Shown piece by piece: positions 52,866 to 64,000 of a DNA stretch of 64,000 nt. The first letter of the stretch is position 1; each line of letters starts with the position of its first letter. The notes beneath the pieces were generated by a model. That model saw only the letters and a list, made by a program, of their open reading frames with translations, was not told where the DNA came from and did no database searches. This stretch comes from Crotophaga sulcirostris (taxonomy: Eukaryota > Chordata > Aves > Cuculiformes > Crotophagidae): the NCBI GenBank assembly GCA_013397455.1, contig VYZB01000192.1, positions 965,308-1,029,307 of the forward strand, in the 5' to 3' direction. Both the position numbers and the translations under genes were made by a program.

Positions 52866-55800
52866 CTGCTCGGAGGCAGGGATAACTGGAGGAAGGAATG
52901 CCTGGTGGAAGGATTTTACTGCCGGCTCTGACTCCTTGCTGCCTGGTGGCACGGCCTGCAAAGCTTCCCTTTCTGTGATGAGCGGAGCATCTTTCTCTGG
53001 TGCAGGCACAGGAGAGTGAGAACTGCATTGCTGGAGCAGAGGCATCTCCCCCACTTCAACCCATCCTTATGGGATGGGGCAGGGTGGTCCCATGCACGTT
53101 TCTGAGGCAGCGCAGGACTGCTGGGTGAAAACTGCCAGTGGAAGTGGAGGTAAAAGCGGAGAAGTACGAGGAGAGCAATAAAGAGGGCACTTATCTCCTC
53201 CTTAATCACAGCCCAGCCTTCAGAAGGTCTGCAGGGAGAGCTAATGGATTAAATACAGGTATTAAATGAAATCTTGGAAACATTTCCCTTACCTGGCAGG
53301 ACCAAGAAGCTGAGGGAGCGCTCTCAGTGCATCTGAGCTGTTCAGAAGTGGCCAAAGGAGCAAGGGCCACGGTCACTGAGCGCAAGTCAGCCATGAGATT
53401 GGTTGGGTTGGCTCTGTTGGTGCCAAGACCAATTTCCCCCAATTTCCCTGTGTCCTTATGCAACTCCAGATGGACTCAACAGCGTATTCCTTCTTGAGTT
53501 GCTTTCAGCCTGATGAGGAGGTCAATCAATGTTTTATTTCACAATGGGTTCTTGCTGCAGTGCTTGTCCATTTCCAGGGCTGGACCCCATGCACAAGGAA
53601 CACAAGCAAAGAACCACAGCTCTTTTGCAGCCAAAGAAATACCTTGATCTGCTCTTGATCTGCTTAAAATATTGCAAGGGTGTCCTTAAAATACTTGTTT
53701 GGGTTTCTAAGTGCCCTTTTATCAGGAGGAAGGATCAAAAATATGTGACTGAAGATGAGGGGTGACCTCTGTCCTGGTGCCATGGGTGGCATGAATGGGA
53801 GATTACCAGGAAAGTTTCAGTGAGTAAAAGCACTGTTCACAACTGGGAAGTGGAGGTGGAACAATGTATTGTTAATTGTTTACCTTAGGGCAATGGCTTT
53901 TAATGCTGACTACATTCCTGGGCCATAGGATCTCACCTTTGGTGGTGTTTTCAGCAAGGATGCAGCACGCTTTCCTCCTCTTTCCACTCCTGGGTAATCC
54001 CTCTTCTTAATACCATTAGGAAAAGATGGTTTTTTCATCATTTCAGGGGATTATGCAGAATGTGTAAAGCAGCCCTGCCCCTCAGGTGACTGTAGTACAG
54101 CTGGGTACGAGGGGTTATCTCCTTTCTCTTTAACTAAGTGGACAGGATGGTTGGAGTTCCTTCACCACCAAGTGGCTTGGAAGTGTTCATGGAGAGGGGA
54201 GCTCTGCCCACAGCTGAAAGTAACACAGTGAACACAACTCCAGAGTCTAAGCTTTGAGTGCTGTGGGCAAAGCTAACATGTATGTTGAAAGAAAGCAACT
54301 CATGTTCATAAATGATATTGTAATTCAAAGTGTTTTCTCAATATAAGGATAGATTAATGTAATGCACTTCTTAGGCACAAATCAACAGTAATCAGGCTAA
54401 TCAAACTGACGTTCAAAATAATCCGACGCAAGTAGAAAATCCTATTTAGCTAAGCAATGATGCCAGTCCTTTTATTCAGTCACTTTCAGAGTATAAAGAG
54501 AATCCTTCATCTTTGAAGTCAGTGACATCAGTTTCTCCAGCTCCTTCTCCGTTTCCTGGCACACTTCCCTTTGCTTCTGGAGGGTCACTGGCTAGGACAG
54601 CGGTCTCCCACAGTCCTCATGCCTTCACCACCTAAATAAAACCTCAGCAGCAGTCATGCTTCATTATTACACACCATTAACACCTTCTGGTTGTGATACA
54701 CAAGCACTAGATGCCAAATTGTCATTAGGGGATACCTGAGTATTTACTGGGAGTACAGAATCCCCCTTACATTTCAGATAAAATCACACTGTGCTCGCTG
54801 CTGCCACTGCATTGGCAGTGGGAAAAGGCCAATTCGATGAGGTGGAGCCAAGATGAAGGTCAAGACCAGGTTTGCAAGGAGGTGCTCTGGGTAGATGTTG
54901 TGGAACCATGGGAAACAGTGACAGCACAGCAAAGCTGACCCCACCAGTGGGACCTAATGTCATAATTTAAGCAACAGTAATTAAAACAAAGCAGCAGGGT
55001 ATTATTTGGATAATAAAGCTGCTTTCAAAGAGTGTCTGTTCTCAGACCCCTGAGCTAGCTCAACCCACGGACAGGGCTGTATCAGTATTGTGCCTGCTTA
55101 AGACGCAGCCCCAGGAGAATGCAGAATGGAAGGAAATAGGCATGGAAATTAAGAACGAACAGCTAACTCATTCACCAGATATATGCAGGCTTTTCCATCT
55201 CCTCTTTAGTTTTTAACATACACAGTCCCACTATTGCACTCACTTGGCAATTTTAGGTTCTTGGCTTCTTTTGAATGCAAGTAACTTTTAACTCACTACT
55301 AATTTGCCTCCTCTCATAATGTTATTTCTGAAATTAAGGATCGTCATTTCCTTCTGTTTGTGCTCCTGAGAGGCAGTGACGTCTTTGTACAGCTATGATA
55401 GTTGGCATGTACATAATTCAGGCAGGCAAATAGTGTCATTTTCTTCTTCACCAAGGCTACCATTTGGCCTTTCGTAATCATCTTAGTTTTGTGTATGTGT
55501 GATCTACCTGCTTTGACTTCTGAAATCGTCCTCTTCCTGCACCAGGAGTCTTCAAACTCCAGAAATGTTTTTGATCCTTTCCTTTGCTCTGTACTAGACT
55601 CCTCTGTTTTTCATCCCCTGAGCCCCAGCAGGGAATTAGCCCTCTTCTTTGGTCCTTGGCTCTGTCACCACCTCCACTGCCCCAGTATCAAGGAGAAGTC
55701 TATATGCAGGAAGCTTCTTCAGAAACTCTCCATTGGCTGGGGTTGCTCTTCTCCAGCTTGGAGAGAAATGACAATGAAGTTGTTCATCTGCTGTGTTATG

Positions 55801-58800
55801 TGCCATCTGGAGAGATCATCCCCCCCACACACACACAGAAGGGAGTTAACATGAGTGGAGGGATTCAACTGCTTCTCAACATTTTGAGTAAATGTGAACT
55901 TTCAAGGAGGATTAGAAGCAAAAAGTATCACCATGCCATGCCAGCACCAGAGGCACTGGAGATGTAAATTTAAGGATGTAGGCAATGCAAGTACCTGAGC
56001 TATGGCTCCCCAGGGACATAATGTCCCCTGTCTCTTTCCTCTGTCTGGGCACTGGAAGATGGATATGTGCAATCAACAATCTGCTCTCCAAGAACCTGGA
56101 GATCATCCAAGGGCTCAGCTACTCAGGTGAGCAGAAAAACTGCAATGACATGGAACATTATAAAGAACAAAGAGCAAAGGTGCCACAGGGACTCTGCAGA
56201 GGGAGAGTGGGGACCTGGGAATATTTCTTCCTTTTTCCTCCTGTTTGCACTATCTCCTGCACTCCCCAGTTCCCTGTTAGCCTGTCCCAGTGCCACCACA
56301 CATCGCTGCTCCCAAGGCATGAGGCAGTGTGGCACAGATAGAGGGTTCTTCTGGAGTAGCAGGAGTGCCATCAGCCCAGATGCCTTTGGAGTCCATCTGG
56401 CTTTACATAGAGAATTGTTTCACAAAGCATCCTCACGCTCATCCTGCACAGAGCTCACTGCCCCTGTGGTTTAATTGCTGTGGCTCCATGCTGTGTCAAA
56501 GCTGCCAAAGTGCTTCTGGACCACAGCTGGCAATGGCAGCGATGCTTGGGCTTGCAGAGTAGGGTGTCCAAGCCTTAACACCACACGGGCCCTGAAATGG
56601 TACAGGAGCCAGCTCCCATGTCTCCATCTGCAGCACAGCAAACCCACAGCCTGGACAAACAACCTGTGAGAAGCTGGTGGTTTATTGTATTTTCAAGTAT
56701 GTGTGTCTTCACAACAGTGTCCAGCAACCTGCTGTCCTACTTGGGTGACGGGCACCTAGCGTGGCACACTTGGTCACCCACCAAGGTGGCACTGCAGGCT
56801 GCTCCACTGGGATAGCACTGCTGTGAGCTCAGGTGAGGAGTGGGTCCTTAGGGAAGAACAGGAAATCATCACTCAAAGATGCTGCATGAGCTCTGGAGCT
56901 GTGTGATCAATTGAGACAAACACCCTTGTATCGCAGACTTTCTTCTTCATACAGCCACCAAGAGGTCTCAGCTGTGATTTTTTTTTTTTCCAGCCTGTGC
57001 TGGTGGCAGATGCCAGGGCGGAGGTGGGGGTGGAACTCTGAACTCAAGGATTTAGCTGCACCAGTGCAAAATGCCTGCTGCTAAAAAGACTGATTTCTCT
57101 ATCTGCCTTTCATTCCTACAGCAGCCCTTTCCCCTCTGCCCCTTCTCCTCTCTAATAAAGACAACCTGGCAAGCATCGTGTATTTCGAGAAGACTCATAG
57201 TTGCCAGTTGCCCTGGCTTTGGCTTCATGTAGGCTTGGGAGAAAAAAAAAAAAAAAAGGCAGCCTCTTCCTCTGCCCCCATTAATTCCCCTGTAAATTGG
57301 ATCTCAATGAAAGGGAAGCGGCGGTGTAATTGAATTGTCCTCTGAGCACAGCGAGGTGGAGAGGGATGCTGGCAAGGAGGAGTCCTGCTCATGAGAAGCC
57401 TTCTTTATTCATCTGTATTTTACTTGGGGTGTGTGTGGGGCAGAGTGGTATCTGGGCATTAGCTTCCTCTCTCCAGGTCCCTTCTTGTGCAGACCAGGAG
57501 TGAATTGTCACTGTTTGCCGTGCTGCACCTTCCCCCATCAGGAGAATGAGGAAATCGAGATGTCCTCACTCTGCACTGGATATAAGGGTGGGGGATGGGG
57601 ATTAATAAGGCAATCATTGCACGGAGCTCTGAAATATAAAGTGCTCCCTCACTGTGGCTGTCAGGCAGCCCCTGTAACTTGGCAGAGCACTGCTGGATCC
57701 CGTCCTGTCTCCAGAAAGAGGGAGTCAGGGGAGAGGAGGGATGGGGAGCGGAGAGGTCCCCAGGAGTATTTCCTGCAGAGAGACAAGCTCGTGAACAAAG
57801 AGAGCAGGGGCAGCAGCCAGAGTCGCCACAGCTGATGCAGGTTGTGGAATGGCTCTGGAGCTCAATTTAAAAGCAGTAGAGGCTCAGGCACACGAAGAGA
57901 CTGCCTTGGGTAGGAAGGCACCTCATGTGAACTGAGCACCAACACCTCCATGTACCTGTGTTCTTGCCTCCAGGCAAACCCACAGTAACATGGATTATTG
58001 TACAATTTTTCCATCAGGGCTTGCAGCTTTGCTGGGATACCTGCTCTCCCTCACGGGGCAGTAGCAGGCAGATGGACAGATGCTCTGCTCTGCCTGATGC
58101 ACAGTAACATGTCTGCTCTCTCATTTTCTCTTGAGTTTTTCCTTGAGGACAATGTTGGCTCTTTAACTTCTTTGCACTCCACTACAGCTTTCTCCAGGCT
58201 CTAAACCTTCAGAAAACTGTCACTAACAGTTAGGAAACTACATTAAAGAGACATTTTACTGGGGAGCTACTGGCTGGTATGGTGAGGAAGGCTCAAGAAA
58301 GGTGTTGAGCAGGAGTCAAGGGACATTGGGACTTCATTTTCCACTTTGAATTTATTCTCAGAGATTCTGACACATGTGAGCTTGTGTGATGGAGATATCA
58401 GCAGCAGGGACTTCCTGCATGGGAGTGGAGGACACTGCACAGCTCTCCTTTCCAAAATGGCTGGAACAACATCAGGGAGGAGAGTGGGGCAGCCCTGAGC
58501 CTCTCTGCAGGAGGCAAGACAAGGGACTCAGCTCTGTATTCAGGAACGATCCACTTGAAAGAAAGCAAAGGCAGCAGGTGACACAGCTGGGGAACAGCAT
58601 TGGTAGAGGGAGTCCTGGTCAACATACTGGAAAACCCGCTCAGATAGATGGGACCAATCCATATTGCTATGAGCCATGAAGGGAGGGAAAATAAGGAGTG
58701 GTGGTGTGCCATACTGTTGTCAGCCTGTCAGTGAAATACCAAAGCCTTCTTCCACTCAATGTTGGCCTGTCTTTTAGCCCCTGCTGTCATCTGGCATCTC

Positions 58801-61800
58801 ATGCCATGGCTGTATGTGCTGGATCTCTCTGCCATTGCTTCTCCAGTGCCTCTGCAGCCTTCCCTCTTCTCTGGACATGGTGTGGAGGCTCTTCCCCAGC
58901 TGGCTGCTGAGGGGGTACAAGTTGTCCTCCTGCAACCAGCTGAGAAAGAGAGCATAAAAAGATGCTATAAGTTCATGTATCTCCACAAGAGGCCACAGCT
59001 GCCAGACACAGCCTAACCAGAGAGAGGTTTTCAAGGAGAAAGCAGGGGGCTGCTGTTCCATCCTCAGTTGTCTGGGAGATGCCAGGGGAAGGGTGGTGGT
59101 TGCTCATGACAGTGGCAGCTTACCTGGCACAGGAGGTAGGTTGAATACATGCCAGCACTAAGAAACTGCTGTGGTGGCTCTGCAGGGAAGGATGCATTGC
59201 CGTTACTGCGCCGTGATGTCTGCTGTGCAGCCTCCTGAAGGAAAACCCTGGGGCTAGAATGAGGTGAGAACTGGCTGTAACATCCCCAAGCAACATCTGT
59301 GGCAAACAGCTCCTAGAGTTTTGATGCACAAACTTGCTACTGCAGTCCTCAGCTCTATTCCACATCTTTCACCTGCTTCCAATCCCCTTGCATAACCAGG
59401 TATCTATTCTCCTCTTGCTGGTTCCCAAGCATCTATTTCCTTACGTCTTCTTGAGTTCATCCCATGGTCTTGCTCAGACTGCTCGTGCTTTTTCAGTCCT
59501 AACCTTCCTTCCTTCCTTCCTGAAGTGATGCCTCACCTCTTGCTGTGGTGGCAGGGGGTGGAAAGCTGCATCCTGGATACTTGTGATGAATTGGAAGCAG
59601 CTGAAAACAAGGTAGGCTAATTGCTGCCATCACCAGACTTGTAAATAAAAGGGGTTTGCTGTTGATTTATAGATAACCTGAATTTTAACAGTCACATGCA
59701 TGATGTGCAGCACCTGTTGGAACCTCTCACTAGCCCTTCAACTGCTGTCAGTCTCTAGAGACCATTAGCTGCATGAGGTGGTAGCTACAATTGCAAGCAC
59801 ATAGGTTTTCATGGTTTGGGTTGTTTTGTGCTCTCTGCTCTGAAATTCCCAAGCTGGTCTTTGGTTCCTCTTCCCCACCAGGACTGAAAAGTCCTGCTGG
59901 TAAAAATAGTCCTATCACCTCACTTAAAAATGTCTGGAGTAAAAAGTATGCATGCTTCTGAATTCCCCTCCAGGTGTCTTGTGATTTAATTAATCCCAAG
60001 TCCAATTAAGTACCTTCTGAGAAGGAGGCGTGATACTAATCCACTTGCATAGGTAAAGGCATGTGAAGATCATAGTTTCTGGGACTATTTTATTATGGAA
60101 AAAAGGTCTATTGGATGGAGAATCACTTCCTTACATATTTCTGGTTAATTACTGTTCTCATTTAAATCACATAAAATTATGATGTAAGTTGATGTGCTTT
60201 TGAGAATTTTGGCCCTTGAATTATTGGTGGATCAGATTTAGTCACTGCTGGCCAGCGTTCAGTATACTGCAGGCTGCCTGGCTCTGCAATAGATGCCAGG
60301 TGAAGAGTGGCCCTCACCTGCCTGGATTAGGCTGTACTTCTGACCAAAAGTGGGAGAAAACACTTAGTAGGAATGTGGCCATTGTGAAATCCTGCCAGAA
60401 GGAGATAAAAGCAAAGATGTAACCGGTGACTTCATCTGCTGGAGGAGTGAGCCCCAGTTCCCAGCCCTGGGTCTTTCCAGCAGCCATGTGCTCACGATCT
60501 CCATATCCCCTGCTCCTTGCCACCCTTCTGGAGTGTTTTTTCCTGGTTTGGAGCTGAGTGTTCACATTCCAGCCAGCTCTGCTAAGTGGTTAATGCCCAA
60601 GCTATGTCTAAATCAGACTCCAAGTTCAAACACAGTCATCACCAGGGACACAGCTGCTGGACTGGCAGAATAAGAAAGAGATACAAACCAGAATGGCAGA
60701 CAGACCCACTCAGACTTTGACACTGGAGAGGTTTATAACCCAGGCTATTTACAGTGATATGTCAAACCTCATTTGAAGATAAAAAAGATTAACTTTTACT
60801 GTATATCCTACACATAGAGGATATCTTTGAGTAGATCAAACTGAAAATACCATATTAATCCTCATTTTATTTGCATTCACAACATGCACTGTTCACTAGT
60901 GCTGTGTGAGTGGCAAATCCCAGACACAACACTCTAAAGCTGAAGGTAAGGTCGTATGTATGTCTGCCTGTGTTTGTGTGTATACATGGATACACAGATT
61001 GATATATCTAGAATATTCAATAGCTTGTACCAGAAAGAAGTCCATGGTTTGCCTCTAAGATGCTCTTCTCTGCATAAGAGGCAAGGTGTCAAATACAGTG
61101 CCTTTATGTGGGGTTATCTTAGCTCCTACATTTATGTGCAACCAAGTTAACTCAAGGCTTATCTGATTTTTAAACCTGACACAAAGCTGTCAGGCATAAC
61201 ACCACAGCTTTGTAACTGTGATTTGATAGCACTGAAATTTACAGAATCTTGGAGGGATTTGATGCAAAAATATGTGGTATTGCTAGTACTTGCTGCTGGA
61301 AGGCATTCATCTCTTTTGCATTGAAATATGCACATTTGAGTTTCTTGTCCTCATTGCTAGATTAGTAGGCAACCTCAGAAGGTGATCAGAGCATTTCTGT
61401 TTTGTGCAGCTCTCTGCCTGCAAAGTCTGAAGGTGGAGGTGGGGAGAAGCAGCCAGACTGTGATCATGCTCTTGGCAGTCTAGCACAGACTCACAGCCTG
61501 GGCACTAGAGCAGCAGCAGAAGGCAAGTGTGTCCAATTCCTTTACAGGATATGATTTCCATGCTCACCAGATAGTGGAAACTGGAATAAATAGAATTAAT
61601 AAGCTCTTGGGACCTTTGCAGACAGAGTCAGTAGAAGTTCTTACGCAGAAACCGCACTTCCCCACACTGAGTGCTTTTCAAGGAGTCACTGAGTGTGTAT
61701 AAAAGGGAAATCCTGCTGGTATCCCACACTTTCTCCAATCATCTTCTACATCAACTGGTCACAAATGAACAAAGGATGAGATTGACAGCAAAGGCAGGAA

Positions 61801-63990
61801 GAAAAATTCAGCTCTCCCATTGGAGAAAGGATGTTCTGGAAAAAAATCACTGCTGAACTTGGTGCTGCCCCAGGAAGACAGAAGAAAATCCAGAAGCAAT
61901 CATAAAGGTATGCAGAAGCCTGGAAATTACCTGGAGAGGAGCAAGGTGGAGACCAGGACCCTGTAATAGCTGGGTAGGCCCATATTTTGGAACACAGGCT
62001 GCTGCTGCCCAACTTATATCATCCTCAAAGGGATATATTAGCCCTATAGGGTGAGAAAACTGACAAGTACTGTCACTTCAGTGCCTTGTATCCCTGATTC
62101 TCATGCAGGGACCTGCCCAGTCCATTTGTAGCCTCCAAACCCAGGACATTTTAGGGGTGTGGTACGTGCTCAGGTCACTCCCTTTCGAAGGAGCAGTGGT
62201 GGAGTTGGGATGACCCAGATGAGGTAGCTCAGAGGCACTGCTGGGTCCTAGAGTCAGACAGGGAGAAGATAGGGAACAGCCCCTCTACGAGGAGAGTCTA
62301 AATAAATAAAAACTGTTGCTTGTAGAAGAAGATTGTGAAGGCCCCAGAGGAAGCATTACTCACCTGCTTGTGCGATTTCACTGGCTGCTTCTAATTCTCA
62401 GCTTATCAAACAGTATCATTGTGATCAACAAGAGCTTTTTCCACAACACACCTCATACACTGTGCACCTAATCAGTGTGGGATGTTGCAGGGGCAGAAAC
62501 CATAAACATGTTCAAAGAGATTTGAAAAAAATCAGGAGATGAAGTTGGGTGTTAGATAAGATGTAACTTCTGACAAAGCAGCTGGCTATTTAGGAATGTC
62601 TCCTTCCTCATGGCCCTGGTTTTCAGTCCCTCCTAGGCTTCTTCCACTGATCAGGCTGGCAACTGATCCCAGTAGTAACTTCCTCTCACACAATACTTTT
62701 TACTTTTTTAAGTATATTTTTTTTTTAACTTTAAAATAAGGAGCTATGAAGCTCTTTCCAATCCAGTTTTGCCCTCCTAGGAACTAGTAAGATCCTTGGT
62801 GAGGTAGCTTTGAGCACTAGACTGCTCCAGAGATTGTGAGCCACGACTTAAAACAAGGTCTGTGTTTTCTCACCGTAAAGGAGGGTTTTTTCCTCTGCCA
62901 GTTACTGAACATTTGTAACTCTGACACCACCATGCCTCTCTTCTCAAGAGCTCAAATGTGGATCTCATCCTATAAATTCCAACCGTGGTTCTGGGAGAAC
63001 CTGCTACTGACATGACAGCCGTTTACTCATTTCACCCAAAGATCCAGCCTTCATAATGAAATAAGGAGGTGGAAAAAAAGAGAAAATTTTAATTAATGTT
63101 ACCAATGGCTTACAGAAGAAATGCAGTAAGAAACACCTTTGGTGTGACACTGATATTAAACCAATTTAAAAACTGCTTTTCCTCCTTTGAAAGCAAAAAT
63201 AATTACCTCCGAAGTGCTGGCAATGTAATACTGGCTCTGAGTAGTAGTGTGTATATTTAGTACTTCAGTTGTCTAGTTCTGAGCGATGCTAGAGGATAGG
63301 GTTTATAACAAGTATATTATCTCCTCATCAAAGAGGTATTTTTTTCATTTTAGAGAGAGACCAGAGTCACAGAAAAGTCAAGCTTTGCACAAGCCATAAT
63401 TAACAGCAAGGATGATTCCTGGGCAAAACAAATCTTTGGAAATGAACAGATGTTTATTTCCCTGGATGTTTAGGAAAATATTTTGGGGAGTTGCACTGGC
63501 TAAGATTAATCCCAAATTCTTGTCCTGGTGTCAAAGGCTCCTGGAGGGTAAACTGAGCAAACAGGAGTATTTTCCATGATCAAAAATCATTAAAAGTCTA
63601 AATCTCACTATGCTTTGGTTATGTTTTGTCAGTCACCACCAGGCTTCAAGGCTCAGTATATACTGAGATAAAACTTGTCGGTCTTCGGTGCTTTGGGAAG
63701 ACTCACTGGATCTCTTATACAATTGATTATTCCCAGTTGGGTGAAAATAAATTTTAATTGTGTAACTATTTAGCAGAAGCATACTGTATACCATGCTGTA
63801 TACCATCCCAGAACAACGATGTGATAAAAGGTACAGATCTGCTCAGTACAATGGGCTGAAAACAGTTTTCAGCCCCTGCTCTGTGGTGAGGAAGCCACGT
63901 CTCTCCAAATCACAGCAAACAGAAATGGCGTTGGGCTTGGCTAATAGAAACCAGACAGGGGAAGGAAAAGCACAGTTCAATAAATGGAGT
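52866..63990. other. Intergenic DNA with no gene recognised
   Basis: About 11 kb with no exon I can recognise and no CR1. Contains minor simple repeats: (CA)6 at 55826-55837, a run of 16 A at 57242-57257, (CCTT)4 ending at 59520 and a 12-bp tandem at 63784-63807. The segment 57283-57350 has an unusual density of ATTAA/TAATTG motifs and may be regulatory, but this is speculative. From memory, the human gene downstream of GTF2E1 is STXBP5L. None of its exons is evident here. Confidence 0.55.
57242..57257. repeat. Poly-A run (16 A)
   Basis: An uninterrupted A homopolymer with no clear retroposed gene upstream of it. Confidence 0.9.
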
Positions 63991-64000
63991 TCACAGAATC
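63991..64000 (-). mobile_element. Possible start of an antisense CR1 at the window edge
   Basis: The last ten bases, TCACAGAATC, are identical to the first ten bases of the two antisense CR1 copies at 13601 and 51236. The element would continue outside the window. Ten bases alone are weak evidence. Confidence 0.4.

Noticed and set aside
55821..55840. CCCCCC followed by CACACACACA as a possible regulatory element
   Set aside because: A short microsatellite. Nothing beyond simple sequence.
57431..57835. 134-codon plus-strand open frame downstream of the gene
   Set aside because: Purine-rich, Arg/Glu/Gly-rich translation of low complexity. No match to any exon I know, including the expected downstream neighbour.

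Overview
The window is vertebrate nuclear DNA, almost certainly from a bird. Genes are widely spaced, introns are long and T-rich, and splice signals are GT-AG. The dispersed repeats are mainly CR1 LINE fragments carrying the avian 3' end (repeats of ATTCTATG), with one small hAT-type DNA element. I see no bacterial-style operons, CRISPR arrays or phage genes. I cannot identify the species.

One protein-coding gene is clear: the 3' part of GTF2E1, the alpha subunit of general transcription factor TFIIE, on the + strand. Four coding segments are visible: 1-124 (cut by the window edge), 34319-34520, 39444-39691 and 42955-43385. They join in phase with GT-AG junctions into 334 codons plus a TAA stop. 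This is roughly the C-terminal three quarters of a protein of about 440 residues. It includes the zinc ribbon, whose two CxxC halves are split by a 34-kb intron, and the acidic C-terminal region that binds TFIIH. A 3' UTR of about 1.15 kb ends near overlapping AATAAA signals at 44532-44541.

Layout: 125-34318 is one very long intron, nearly empty of recognisable elements. It holds three small CR1 relics, a 98-nt near-perfect fold-back at 15882-15979, a GC-rich minisatellite near 24.5 kb, and several open frames I could not assign. The 34.5-39.4 kb intron carries an hAT-type MITE with an 8-bp target-site duplication. The 39.7-42.95 kb intron is ordinary. Downstream of the gene, 44.68-52.87 kb is a CR1-rich block with five sense-strand copies, then an older antisense copy interrupted by a younger antisense copy. 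From 52.87 kb to the end I see intergenic DNA with no gene. The last ten bases look like the start of another antisense CR1.

I found no convincing previously undescribed system. The observations most worth checking are the long fold-back in intron 1, the nested CR1 pair, the hAT MITE, and a small isolated CpG-rich patch at about 47.1 kb.
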